A stretch of 64,000 nucleotides of DNA, from the NCBI GenBank assembly GCA_032629725.1, contig JAFEVB010000032.1:186001-250000 (forward strand), read 5' to 3'. This DNA is from Gremmenia infestans (Eukaryota > Ascomycota > Leotiomycetes > Helotiales > Hamatocanthoscyphaceae). The notes under the pieces are model-generated. The model did no database searches, had not been told where the DNA came from, and saw nothing but the letters and a program-made list of their open reading frames with translations. Positions 1 through 12,300 of this stretch are shown here, in pieces. Within the stretch, counting starts at the first letter, position 1. Every line of letters begins with the position of its first letter. Made by a program: the position numbers and the translations under genes.

Positions 1-89
1 GCTGCGGCTGTCGTCGGCTTTGCTTTCTTCAATGGATTCGGTGTACTGGTTACCTCGATGGCGGAACTTGATCTCTTAGTGGAAGGCAT
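1..89 (-). CDS. 5' end of an unidentified protein gene (runs off the window)
   Basis: An ATG at 89 on the minus strand opens a frame that stays open to the window edge (29 codons). The visible N-terminus is rich in Ser, Thr and Lys, beginning MPSTKRSSSAIEV and followed by a Lys/Pro-rich basic stretch, which would suit a nuclear protein. A TATA-like ATATATA lies about 150 nt upstream, near 240. The fragment is too short to assign a family, so no function is claimed. Confidence 0.5.
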   Translation of the reverse strand, partial: MPSTKRSSSAIEVTSTPNPLKKAKPTTAA

Positions 90-542
90 GTTGCCAATTG
101 GATGTTGTGGATGCAGTCAAGGTGATGATTCGGAGTTAAGGGTATTTTTAGAGCGGTAGACGCGTTGAGCGGAAAGGAAGTCGCGTCTCGCGAAATCGAG
201 GGGCCATGCCACGTGGTTATGTAGCCCTACTTGTACCGGCATATATAACGAACTATTTCTGTCTAAGTAATTGCTTGTTTGATTATTAGCCTTGTTAATT
301 GCTAGATGAGGCTTGAGTGCATGTCTGATGATCAGGTAATCAGGTTTTCAAAGTAATAATCACCTGATTGATTTTCGAGCGCATCTGGGGAAGGGAAATT
401 ATGTTTGTTGCTTCGTAATAAGTAGTTTCTTTGGTAAAGAGGGGGTAATCTATATGACCTATAATTTATTTCTCACAATATATCTTAAGATATATACCAT
501 CAACTCCAACCCATCCCATGTCTCTTGCCTCTATTTCGTGCT
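90..542. other. Intergenic region with a TATA-like element
   Basis: AT-rich spacer between the left-edge gene and the 3' end of the ferric reductase. A TATATA core sits at about 240-246, suitably placed for the minus-strand gene that starts at 89. The 450-500 stretch is AT-rich and probably contains the 3' UTR of the reductase. No further gene is seen. Confidence 0.4.
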
Positions 543-2403
543 CTACCATCCAAACTGCTCAACATGAAGCTCTATACTAGGTCCATTGACTTTGACGTTC
601 TTAGCGACGGTACTTCTCGTAACTTGCATCAAGCTATCCGGCCCACAAGCAGCCACAGCGACCCTGTCGTTATCTTCCGCCTTCTCAACAATCTCATCGA
701 CTATAGCAGCAATATCGGGCCTACCTCTTTGTGGAGAGAAAACCATGTCTGTTGAGGAGATAGGCGAGGCCAATTGCTTCTCAATGTCATGCTCGTTCTT
801 GGATGACGGTAGTGGGTCCGTGGAAGACTTCTTTTCCTCGTCTGAGGAGGATACGAGAGTACTGTCTGATGTACTACCGCGGGTTAAGAAAAGACGGACA
901 TTCACCAGTGGAGAGTCGGTGAGTTCCTTGAGTTGTTCGCTAAACCATTCAAGCATTTCTGTTCCTTGTCAGTTTGTGTACTTAAAGAGACGCTTAGATC
1001 AGTGGGCTTACCTGGCTCTCGAACAGTCCAGATGAACTCGATAGTGGTTGTTTGAGATATGCCAAGTTTGCGAAGGAGATCAATGGCAATGCCGACTGTA
1101 AAGCTAGCACCGCTACCACCTGCGATGAGGACCACCTTGGTGAAGTTTGCGAAGTTGGGAATATTGCCATAAGGTCCATCGATGGACGCTTTGAGCGTTT
1201 GTCCAGGGTTCTTCACAGCCGCGGCGTGGAGATCGCGGGTAAATCCATCATAGGCCGCAACAACAAGCTCGAGGGGCTTCGTCGAAGTGATGGTAAATGG
1301 ATGAGACTCAAGTGCACGAACGCCCGGGATCCAAAGAAAACAGTGCGTGCCTGAAATAGCACGGCCGGGAGACTTGCGCAGGACAACTCGAGTCCCGCCA
1401 TGTGAAAGAGGCGTAAGTGTAGCTGTGTTGCCAAAGCTAAAGAACAGCGTCCGGAGTGATCGTATTACACGATCGGCAAACCACAGAGATCCAATGACTA
1501 TGACGCCGATGACAGTCTTCTTTGCGAAGTCTGGACGATGCATTCCCACCAGTATCATGATGACAATGAACAGCACCACGTGAGTGACGTAGAAAATTTC
1601 GTATCGCATCTTCCGGACGAGAACTGCAAGGGCTACCGAGAGTAGCATTAGGAATCCGGCTATTATGCCCACTACTTGATCATCTTCACGGAGGTTAGAC
1701 AGCTTGCCTTGGCGGATGTCGCCGGCGAGGTAGATGGTGGCGTGAAGGATCATCGATACTATGAGAGAGTAACCAGCAATTCGATGGAGGACATTGAGGC
1801 GCTCATACGAGTAGGCTGTTAAAAATGCAAGTGGTGTGTTCTTCAAGGCGAGGAAGGTGACGAGGCCAAGATTGGCAACAGAGATCCTGAAAGTCAGGAA
1901 TTTAGCAAGAATACACTTTCACTCGAAGTAGACTTACCATCCTAATCGTTTGCCTAGATTATTGAGAGGCGTACTCCAGTCCATTTTGGTAAACGTAACT
2001 GTGATCGTTGCTGCAAGATACCCCACAAATACGAGAGCATGACCTGTAGAGGGAAAGAGAGGCAATTTGCGTATCAGAACGCTTCTTGCCGCCCTATTTC
2101 GATCAGTTAGTAAGTGAATGTAGCAAATGTATCAGTAGTGTGAGGAGGGTGTATTTATTACCTTGTGACTCGGACTGGAAACCTCAGGAAGGTAGCCGTT
2201 CCACTGCTTCTCCTCTCATAAGTCTTAAACGCAATGCGTGTCCAGTGAATTAAGATAAAAATAACCATTATGCCAACCATGGCGGCAGCGAAGAACTTGG
2301 CAGATTTTTCATTGTTTCGCTGACGCAAAATCTTGGCCAACTTTGTTGCTTTTGCTTTGGCCGCTTTGGCTTGAGCAGCGGCAGTAGCAGTGGCGTTTGC
2401 CAT
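543..2403 (-). CDS. Ferric reductase / FRE-type transmembrane metalloreductase
   Basis: Four exons: 2403-2162, 2093-1938, 1886-1012 and 958-543, giving 562 codons. Residues 37-55 form a first membrane helix after an Ala/Lys-rich N-terminus. Helices around residues 160-250 carry two His-x13-His pairs (about 166/180 and 234/248), the bis-heme ligand signature of the ferric-reductase/NOX fold. HPFTIT near residue 327 is the FAD-binding motif. GGSGAS near 390 is the NADPH-binding glycine motif, and the C-terminus ends in FGW. Family members move electrons from cytosolic NADPH through FAD and heme across the plasma or vacuolar membrane to reduce Fe(III) or Cu(II). No signal peptide is obvious. It could instead reduce another acceptor; the family call is firm, the substrate is inferred. 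Confidence 0.88.
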
Positions 2404-3404
2404 CGTGGAGGAGCAGAAACAAAAAAGAGAATATAATAGATAGCTATTGCCGGGGTATGGAAAACTTGAAGAGGAAGTCTGAAGTATATGAGGTGGAGGA
2501 AGTAGATGACGCTGCCGTGGGAGCAAAAGGTAGGTTATGGACATTCACTACGCAGCAATATTGAGTGGATCCGTCCTGACTACTGACGACTAAAGTGGCC
2601 AGGCAGAAATGTGCTTGGAACTAAAAGATCTGAGATCCTAGAAGCAGAAGGTAGTGTACTTCCAAAGTGTACTCTGGAGTCCATCGTCGCAAAAAACAAA
2701 GCAAATACAGAAGCTTGATTGGTACATCCATCCATCCCATCGGCCGGATGAGTGCTAGGCACACGGCTGCATAGAAGTCTTGGATCCTGGTCATAGCTGA
2801 CAGACCATTGGTTGTATTCCAGATGGTGGGGGTTTTCACGCCATGTTAATGTTATGTAGCTCGCGCTAGCCATCAGATAAGGAAGTTAGGGGAGCTAAGT
2901 GCGGATCAGATAATGCGGGTATCTAATCAGATGCATCAGTCAGTCCCGCTAGACCCCCCCTGTATCTTGGCAGATGAAAATTTTGACATTGCGCTTCTTC
3001 TTGCAAGAGCTAAACCAATTTCTTCCCAAGGTCCGTCCGAAGTCGCTCCATACGGAGGGTAGAACATTGGATAGATGGATCATATACGAGAAGATGGTAA
3101 AGAAGAAGGTTTTATGGTGCGACAGACTTGCCTGCATCCATGTGGCTATCCATCCCAGAAGGACCACGACCACGTCAATTCGAACCGAGTCGCCAGGCAT
3201 TTTTATGGTGCACTACCCCATGTTAGGGGCATGATTAAAGACCCGAGGACTCCGGCCGCATGGCTGTTCTTCAGAGGGTCCGATGCAGGACGATAATCAC
3301 GGTAGGATGGCTCTATCGCAGCCCAGAACATTGATTTCGGGTATCTCGTCTAACTATTCATACAATTTGCCCTTCGAGAGCGGCGAGAGTGGTGGTATAC
3401 ATTA
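2404..3404. other. Intergenic region, no gene seen
   Basis: About 1 kb between the start of the ferric reductase and the end of MRM1, both on the minus strand. Open frames on both strands are short, overlap one another and lack recognisable motifs. It presumably holds the ferric reductase promoter (just above 2403) and the MRM1 3' UTR. No RNA gene was recognised by eye. Confidence 0.4.
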
Positions 3405-5498
3405 TTAGAACAAGAAATCGTGGGGGGAACTTTCTTTTGCTTCCTCCAGGTCCTTTGATAGTACGCTTCCCGTCTTGCTCTTGGCGAGGAAAGCGTTGCA
3501 AAGAATCCCAGTTGCTACGCTCACATTCAAGCTATCAACAGTGTGGCTTCGACCACCGCCTGCAATGTAGAGCTCCACATCAGCCTTGCTTCGCATGTTT
3601 TGGCGGAGCCCATCGCCTTCTCCTCCAAGCATAAGAATACAGGGATCTTCCGAGAGCGGGTCAGAGAGGTCATCAGTTGACATAGAAGTCACTGATCCTT
3701 GCGAGTCGTTGCTTTTTGAGGGAGCTACAGCAGCAAAGGTCTTCCAGCCCGCGAGTCTAGAGTCTTGAATGAAGCTAGCTGGTTTGCTCACAGAAAATAG
3801 CGCCATGTTTTCTGACGCTCCAGCAGAGGCTTTGAGAACAACGGGAGAGAATGGCGCGCTATTTCGAGTTGCAATTGCTACTGCACTGACGCCGAGGAAC
3901 GACGCGGTACGAATGATACCTCCAAGATTCCCGGGATCAACAATGCTGTCAAGAAACAAGACCATTGGTTTTCGACCGTGACGGTCTTTTGGAATTCGGA
4001 CGAAGTTGGAAGTGCCGTTGACTGCGGCGTCTTCTCGTGATTGATAGTCCACCGTAACCTCAAACCCAGTTTGCTCATCCTTAGTTGTGAGTACGCCTAG
4101 GCTTGTGACAGGTAGTCTTGGGAGAGGTGATGCCTCGAGAATGTAACCATTGTGAGGCCGTCCTGCGCTCATCTTGTCCATGAGACGCAAACCATCACCG
4201 TTTATTTTAACAATGTCCACCTGATTCTTTCTTGCGAGCCGTTCCAAGTTGGCGTCTCTATCGACTGCTTCACGGTTCTCGCCTGTGTATATATAAAGCT
4301 TGTAATGCTGTCTTCGCGGGATTCTTCTCGATTTCAAAGCAGCTTCCACGACGGACGTCCCGTAAAGGAATTCGGAGGCTGGGGTTGTATAAGGAACTGA
4401 AATGGGTAGTCGGGTGTCAACTGGCTTAACTGATCGAGTACGGCTTGTTGAAGAATCCTCGTCGGATTTCACGAAAGTATCAACTTTGCCCCTGCCCATG
4501 GTGAACGGACCGGATGATTCACTAGCATCTGCGTCAGATCCAAATCGCTTGATAGGGCTCCGCTGAGTATACCCTGCTGCAGAATCTGGATCTCGTTGTC
4601 GTCCCTCAAACTTCCTGTCGGCTGAGTATGATTGTCGCTGCCTGTCTGCAGAGTCCGGGGCTCCATTCTTTGATTCGGGGCTTCGGTTCGTAAAACGGGA
4701 CTCTCGCTCCCTACCATGATATTCCTGTCCAGATTTCGATTCTTTCTGCCTATCAGCGCTTCTGTTTGTAGAGTCCGACCCCTGTTGGTATTTCTCGGAT
4801 TTGGGGTTGTGAAAAGATAGTGAAGGGTATGTGGCCCTCGAATCAGGTCGATTGCTGGATCCATCAGAATCTACATTTGAGAATTTCTTGCTGCCACGAT
4901 CCCTGAATGATGAGTCGGGATCTCTTCCTCTTGCGCCAAATTGGGGTCTCCGTGAGGATCCTCCATCGAAGCCCCGCGTCCCCTGGGACTTTGGCCGATC
5001 CCACGCTCTCTCCTTCGGACGGCTCTCATGTTCAGCATCGAACATGTTCCGCATCCTTTCGTGTCTGTCAGACTTGTAACCGCCATTACGAGATGAGCCA
5101 TCTGGATTGGGCTTCTTGCGCGCCAGCTGTGCGTCGGTTTTGACGGGCTTGACCCCCTTGTGAATCCGTACTTCTGTGTCTGTGAAGCTTCGTCGAGCAT
5201 CTTTCCTGTCTGGCTTGCCTGGCCATCCCTCACGGCTCATCTGTGGTTGACGAGGTTGGAAACCCTTTGGCTCGGCAGTGCGGCGCACGACGCCGCCTTC
5301 GTTCTTGTCTCGAGAACCATACCCCTTCTTTTCAGAACCGCCATCCCTTTCCCTGAAGCCGACCCCCTTGGATTTTCGAAGTCCTCGTGCAATTGCAGTA
5401 TTGACAGAAGATGCCTCTCTTAAATGGTATGAAAGGTATGACGAGCTAAAGGGCGTTTTCACATGGCGGATATTTCTTGACAGGGCAATGTTGATCAT
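3405..5498 (-). CDS. MRM1: Mitochondrial rRNA 2'-O-ribose methyltransferase (MRM1-type, SpoU/SPOUT)
   Basis: A single uninterrupted frame of 697 codons. The C-terminal third is a SpoU methyltransferase: the substrate-binding N-domain starts near residue 377 (FLYGTSVVEAAL), motif 1 is DPGNLGGIIRTA near 522, motif 2 LMLGGEGDGLR near 622, and motif 3 SLNVSVATGIL near 656. The last two form the trefoil knot that binds S-adenosylmethionine. MRM1/PET56 methylates a guanosine in the peptidyl-transferase loop of the large mitochondrial rRNA. The first 40 residues are basic and hydroxylated without acids, consistent with a mitochondrial presequence. Residues about 45-340 form a long hydrophilic region rich in Arg, Ser, Asp and Gly, which makes the protein much longer than bacterial TrmH-like enzymes. 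The start is the first ATG of the frame. Confidence 0.9.
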   Translation of the reverse strand: MINIALSRNIRHVKTPFSSSYLSYHLREASSVNTAIARGLRKSKGVGFRERDGGSEKKGYGSRDKNEGGVVRRTAEPKGFQPRQPQMSREGWPGKPDRKDARRSFTDTEVRIHKGVKPVKTDAQLARKKPNPDGSSRNGGYKSDRHERMRNMFDAEHESRPKERAWDRPKSQGTRGFDGGSSRRPQFGARGRDPDSSFRDRGSKKFSNVDSDGSSNRPDSRATYPSLSFHNPKSEKYQQGSDSTNRSADRQKESKSGQEYHGRERESRFTNRSPESKNGAPDSADRQRQSYSADRKFEGRQRDPDSAAGYTQRSPIKRFGSDADASESSGPFTMGRGKVDTFVKSDEDSSTSRTRSVKPVDTRLPISVPYTTPASEFLYGTSVVEAALKSRRIPRRQHYKLYIYTGENREAVDRDANLERLARKNQVDIVKINGDGLRLMDKMSAGRPHNGYILEASPLPRLPVTSLGVLTTKDEQTGFEVTVDYQSREDAAVNGTSNFVRIPKDRHGRKPMVLFLDSIVDPGNLGGIIRTASFLGVSAVAIATRNSAPFSPVVLKASAGASENMALFSVSKPASFIQDSRLAGWKTFAAVAPSKSNDSQGSVTSMSTDDLSDPLSEDPCILMLGGEGDGLRQNMRSKADVELYIAGGGRSHTVDSLNVSVATGILCNAFLAKSKTGSVLSKDLEEAKESSPHDFLF

Positions 5499-6323
5499 TG
5501 CAGTTATTCGGAGGTAGCTGTAGCTGCAGATGTAGCTGCAGAGAAGAACGGCTGATGGCTGTACAAGTAGAAATAAAATAAAACTTCGGGATATATTCCT
5601 GAGCTCGGCCCAGTCTGCAGAGCTGCTGGCGAATCAAAAAAAGTGGATTGTTCAGGGTCTGGATCCACAATCTACAGTAAACTCTATCCGAACGTAAATA
5701 TTTACTAAGTCTATTGTTTTGTAGGAAATTTGCTTGTGATGATGGACTTTGCCAAAAGCATGGTTACGTTTGTTCAGGCAAATCAATCAAAGCTAGAAGC
5801 ATAGCGAGCATAGCTAGAAAAAGATTGTCTCCCATTTTTTGCGCTATGCTAGCTTGAAATAATTATAATCATGTGCTTAGCGAGGCTAGCCCTAGCTCGT
5901 TATCGATAAACCTCTCTCTCGGCGAAGTGCCAGTGCTTTATTCATGTTTGCGACAGTGTGAATCCTCGACCACAGTCCCGACAAGCCCTCTTCAAACGCG
6001 TGCCAAAACTTCGAATTCTGGTAGAGTTTGTTTCCGGAGTATTTCTTCGTCCCCGCTCCCGTATCAAGTCGCGTCTTATTTCATCTCTTCAACGCGTTCC
6101 CGCTGGCGTGAATACCACATTCTGCCAACCTGTTTTACTCAGACTACGATACGAACGATGCCTCGGGCAGTTCGAGTAAACTGAATCTTCGGTCTCTCTA
6201 TTGGTATATTTCTACTTTCTACCGATAACCCTGTTGATGCTAATGCGCCTATCAGCTCTAGTGGTGTTCAGTGCCGAATCGCATTCGAAAGTACTTGTAA
6301 CAAACCGCGGACGCACCTTCGAC
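5499..6323. other. Divergent promoter region between MRM1 and the Mit1-like gene
   Basis: About 0.8 kb separating two divergently transcribed genes. The 5880-6320 part is pyrimidine-rich on the plus strand, as expected of a 5' leader for the gene starting at 6324. No separate gene is supported. Confidence 0.4.
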
Positions 6324-9300
6324 ATGTCACACGTTCCTCATATATCGAATTCAGAGAGCTCAGAAGACGAGTTAATCCGTACTCCCGAGAGGAAGAACGC
6401 CACAAGAGAGCCATCTCAGCCTCATTCAGCCTTGTCTCATAGATTCAGAGAATCCCCCCAAATATCCCGCGATGATCGTTCACAGGGCAGAGAGTCCACA
6501 GAAGATGGCTTTGCGGTCATGGTCCCAGCACCTGCTCGGCCCTGGGAATATCAACCGTGGCGCGAAGATACAACGGTTGAAGCTGTACTAGAGGAGGTGG
6601 AAGAACCTGATGGCGAGCAGATGTACAAGATTGAGTTTGAGGATGGACGGAAGGAAAATGTGAGTGTGGATTTACTATCTGATAGACTCGAACTATCCTC
6701 AGTTGTGATTATCTACGAAGTCCCCGTTCATACCTTTTGCAGAAGCCGATTCGCAGAAATGGTCACCGCAAGTGTGTAGGCCTCTGTTCTATTAAGAATA
6801 ATTACTAGGCTGCTCTATGGCGTCAACAATCAAGCGCAGGACACTTCTTTTTAGAGAAGTGAATGAACATCAATTCAATTGGAATTGACCTCCATCTTCG
6901 AGCTAATCGAACCTTCCCCACTCCCAAATCGAAAATGTTCCTTCCAATTCCTCGTCCTCAGTTTTTCTTTTCCACAGTTTGGATCACGTATCAACCTCTA
7001 TCAATGGCCACCTCTGAAGTGCTTTAAAATCAATGGTACCCTCCGGGATTTCATAGATTCGGCTTTTCAAGGTACTGCGCATCATCCTCCCGAGCTCCCC
7101 TTCCGACTACTCCATTCCTCTTACTTCACTCTTTCCCGATTCGTCACCTGTTATGTCGAGAGCTCTATTCTACTAGCTCATTCACTTGTCGAATCTTAGA
7201 CTGACGCGAGCAACAGGTTTCCTTTGACAAGCTTCTTACCCTTCGAAACGGTCGTAACGCCTTGAATTTCTACAATACTGGTGACAGCCAGGTGAAATCT
7301 TCATCATCAGCTATGGATTCTCAAGATGAAAGTCTAGGGTCCATCAATGCCAACGGCAGGGGGAAGCGTATTCGTACAAAGGCCCAGAGCAAAGATTACG
7401 TCGACATCACCAAGGAGGTACTTGACTTTGACGAAGAGGATGAACTTTACGCAGACCAGGGAGCGGCGAAGAAGCGACGTCATGAGAAGGGACGCATCAC
7501 ACTCTTGACTAAGAATGGCACTCGACAAAGCAGCAGGGTTGTCAGCGGTGGTAGCAGCCGTCCACCATCACGCGCTATTGGCGAAGAGAGCTCCGATTCT
7601 GACATAGTCTCCTCGACTGCGCGAGGTACTCGAACGACCAGCGGGGCACCAGTCGCCACTCGATCTTCTGGGCGCGTTACACGGTCCATCAAAACCAAAC
7701 CCAGCCTCACTTTAAAGCATGTCGCTAAAGATGATAAAAACGAGCTGGCGGAGGGCACGCGGGACGAGAGCGAAGACTCCGATATCCAATATGTCGAACA
7801 TAAAAGTAAGAAGAAAGCCAACAACGGCCGGAACAGATCTCAATCCCAAGGCAGAGGGAAGGCTGGCAGAGGACGTCCCCGTCGCATTGTGAGCGAAAGT
7901 GAGTCCTCTTCTGAGGACGATCAGCCAACTCGACGCTCGGGGCGAGACAGGATCGTCAAAAGTATGAGGGAGCGGGACATGGATGAGGAAGTCTATGCGG
8001 ATGAAGTCGCTAAATCCAGCGCCCCAAAAGTCATCAGTATTCGAGAGATATACCAGCCCGTTCCGAAGCAATCTCCATTCGCAAGCTTCCATAGGGATAT
8101 TTGTGATGTGTGCAAGGGATTTGGAAACAATTCCAACAAAGGCACGAGTCAATTGATCTATTGCCAAGGCTGCTCTACTTCGATTCATAAAGTCTGTCTT
8201 GGCTATCGTAGTGCTAGAGAGCACATGGCTACTAAGGTTGGCCATGAAAATTTTGTCATGCAGTGTCGTAAATGTATCGGCGTCCCAGGGAAAAAGGATA
8301 CTTCAGCGCCTCCCCTGGACATTTGCCAAGGATGCATGAAACGTGGACCCGCTTGCAAGTCATTCTCCGTCAAAAAGACAGCAAAGCAAGAAGAAAAATT
8401 ACGAGAAGAAAATAACGGAGACGATCCCGTGACAAAAGTGGCCGAGGAGCTCATCAACAATCCCCGCAATGTCTTGTTTCGTTGCACTCGTTGTCAGCGG
8501 GCTTATCACTTTGAACATCTCCCGGGCCGAAAGAAAACTTCGAAGACCTCTAATGATACCGCGGAGATTCGCGTAGCACGACTCAAGGAATATACTCCCA
8601 AATGGCAGTGCAAAGACTGTTGTGACATGCCCGAGAAGCCGCAAGGGTTAGTTGCTTGGAGACCTGCAGATCCTGAATCTTACACACCCGAAGATACGCT
8701 TGAGGAGTTCAGAGAAGACCAAAAGGAATATCTGATCAAGTGGGAGGACAAGTCGTACTTTCAGTGCAATTGGATGCCTGGCAGTTGGGTCTGGGGCGTC
8801 ACTGCTAAGACCATGCGAAATGCATTCGCACGCCGTGACGAAGGTGCCAATGAGAAGCCCAAATGGACTGAAAAGGAGGCGATCCCCGAGGAATATCTTA
8901 CCATGGAAATTGTATTGGACGTCGAGTATGATTCCGAATTCGAACCCGAGTCTGAAGAAGTCGATAAGGCTCAAATTAGCATGATCGATCAAGTTTTTGT
9001 AAAATTCGAAGGTCTCACTTATGACGATGCGGTATGGGAGGCGCCCCCCAAACCTGAGGAGACGGACCGATGGAGTGCCTTTGTGGCAGCCTACAATGAA
9101 TATCTTGCTGGAAAATACTTTAAACAACCTTCTGCACTGATTCTAAAACAACGTGCTGACGAGTTCCGGTCGCTCAACTACAAAAAGAAAATTGGGCTGC
9201 AAACGAAACAGCCCCCCGAGCTTACTTTTCCTATGTTCAAGTACCAAATCGAAGGCTTCAATTGGCTTCTCGAAAAGTTTCACCAGAAGAAGAACGTCGT

Positions 9301-12300
9301 TCTGGCCGATGAAATGGGTCTAGGAAAAACTGTCCAACTTATAGCTCTCATGGCTTATCTCGTGAAAGATCGTCCCAAGGTATGTTTCCCTTCCTCCTTG
9401 CCGCAACCCAACTGACCTTGTCAGTGCTGGCCGTTCCTCGTAGTCACGCCTAACTCGACGTGTCCAAATTGGCGGAGAGAACTTAAGAAGTGGGCACCCG
9501 GTCTCCGCGTTGTAGCCTACTATGGTGCTAAGAAGGCTCGCGAAATGGCCTATGAATATGAACTATATCCTGGTAACTCTTCGGAAATGAGAGCCCATGT
9601 GGTTATCACATCTTACGAGGCACCAGTGGATGATCATAGTCGATCATTTTTCAGGAAAATTAAGTGGGCTGGCTTGATCGTGGATGAGGGCCAACGTTTG
9701 AAAAACGACGAAAATCTCTTGTATGGAGCGCTGAAGGCCTTGAAAGCACCCTTCCAGGTCCTCCTAACTGGTCAGTAAAATCACTGGTCTTGTAAGAACT
9801 TCTGCTGATTTTGAGGCCCAGGTACACCGCTTCAGAACAACAAACGCGAGCTGTTTAATCTTCTTCAATTCCTTGACTCTTCCCTAAACGCTTCTAAACT
9901 GGACGATGAATACGAAGAGCTGACAAAGGAGAACATACCGGAGCTCCAGGACCTCATCAAACCATTCTTCCTCAGGTAAGTTGTAATTATTCGGTTGATT
10001 AGTCGAGACCCCGCTCTTACTCTGTGATCTAGGAGAACAAAACTTCAAGTTTTGAAACATTTGCCAACGCTTGCGCAAGTGATTCTTCCAGTAACTATGA
10101 GCCTTGTCCAGAAAAAGCTTTACAAGTCCATTTTGGCCAAGAATCCGCAACTTATCAAATCAATCTTTGGTCAGAGCACAGCGGTTCTTCGTCCCACGGA
10201 AAGGGGCAATTTGAACAACATACTGATGCAACTTCGCAAATGTCTTTGCCATCCTTTCTTGTACAGCTCTGCTATTGAAGAGACCTCTGTGAGCGAAGAA
10301 GCTATGCATCGAAACCTTATCGATGCCTCCGCCAAATTTCAGCTTCTAGAGCTCATGTTGCCTAAATTAAGAGAACGTGGCCATCGTGTTCTTATGTTCA
10401 GTCAATTCCTAGATCAACTTAACTTGATTGAAGATTTCTTGAAAGGCCTTGACCTTACCTTTCGGCGTATCGACGGTACCGTTAGCGCCCAAGAAAAGCA
10501 GAAGCGAATTGACGACTACAACGCCAAAGACTCCCCAATATTTGCGTGTCTCCTCTCCACCCGCGCGGGAGGGGTGGGCATCAATTTGGCAACAGCGGAC
10601 ACTGTTATTATCATGGTATGTCTCTCAATCCCCTCAGTCGTAACCTAAACTAATTTATCCATCATAGGATCCTGACTTCAATGTGAAGAACACATTCTAC
10701 TCCTGTTTGGGAAACATTTAGCTGACTGTAATATAGCCCCAGCAAGATATCCAAGCCATTTCTCGTGCTCATCGTATCGGTCAACAAAAAAAGGTCCTCG
10801 TCTTCCAGCTAATGACCAAAGATACAGCCGAAGAGAAAATCATTCAAATCGGTCGCAAAAAATTAGCTCTCGGCGCTTTGATAGAGACTATCGGCGCCGA
10901 GGATGATGCTGGTGTTGATATGGAGTCTATTCTCAAGCATGGTACGGAGGCATTGTTCAATGATGACGATCGCAACGACATCCATTATGACTCGGCCTCT
11001 GTGGACAAGCTCCTGGATAGAACTCAAGTCGAGAATACTAATATGGACGAAGATAAGACTGCAGAGTCTCAATTCTCCCTGGCACGTGTTTGGGCTTATG
11101 ATAAAGGCACCCTCACAGATGACGTTGGTGATCCAGATGCAGAACAAGCTGCTCCCGACATTTCAGTGTGGGAGCAGATCCTAAAGCAACGCGAGGCGGA
11201 TGCAGCAGCAGAAGCAAAAAGGAACATGCACGAATTCGGACGTGGAAAACGTGCTCGCCAAGTAAGCTACCCTACCTTCTGTTGAATTCATTGATACTAA
11301 CCCAATAGAACGTCAATTATCAAAGGTCTAACGTGGACGTCGACGACGATGCGGTACCGTCTACACACCCGAAGGCGAAACGCCGTCCCGACGAATCGGC
11401 CAGTGATTTAGATTTCGCAGAAGCTGACAATACGGATGGAGATGAAGAGTCTGACCCAGGCGATGGAATAGATCCCCGGGAGTTGGAGTCTGGTCAAGAT
11501 CGCTCGAAAGGTACGCGCAAAAAAGTTCAGAAACGTTCAACCCCTCAAAAGTCGGTTTCAGTCGCCAAGTCGGCGACGCCAGCGAAACAGGTGACAAAGG
11601 TCAAGTATACAACGCCCAGCGCCAAGACCGCCAAGAGCAAACCTCAAGCGCCTCAAGCGAAAAAGCAGAACGGCGTGGGCAAGTTACCGCTAAGCTCCAA
11701 CAAAGCTTCTGCTGCCAAAAAGGGCTCTGTAAACCCATATGTTGCTTCAAACCCACCAAATGGCTCTACAAAGAACTTAGCAGGCATTGGCAAGACGCAA
11801 GATCCTGATGAAACGAGTAGCATCAAGCGATCAACTATTTCGAAACCTTCTGTGGCAACTCAAGGCATTCAAAATCAGAAGAACTCTACGGAGATTTCGA
11901 CCGCAGGTTCTAATGCGAAGATCAAAAAGACGCAGGTTTCTACAGCGTATCCAGTCATCGTTTCTAGTGGCAAGCAAGTGCAAGCCGTCCAAACTTCAAT
12001 TCAAAAGAACGCTGTGGCTAAACAAGAAAACATCAAGCATCCTCAGCATGCTAACAGTTCAACACAACAGACTACCAGACAAAACCCCCCTCTCACAGTC
12101 ATGAACACGTCCAAGGACATGGCCACCCAAATCCACAGCAACAGCAACAACACTCACGCTCATACCCACCCCAGCCCCTATCCCAGCCCCCACCAAACAC
12201 CGGCAAAGGTGTCCCCGGGGCAGCCATATTACCCCCCAAAAAATCTTCCGAACCAAAACCCTCGAAGCAATACCCAAGCGGCGACAGATTTCCCCCTGAA

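Noticed and set aside
586..1035. 149-codon plus-strand frame
   Set aside because: Antisense shadow of the ferric reductase C-terminal exon, which has matching splice sites and the family C-terminus.
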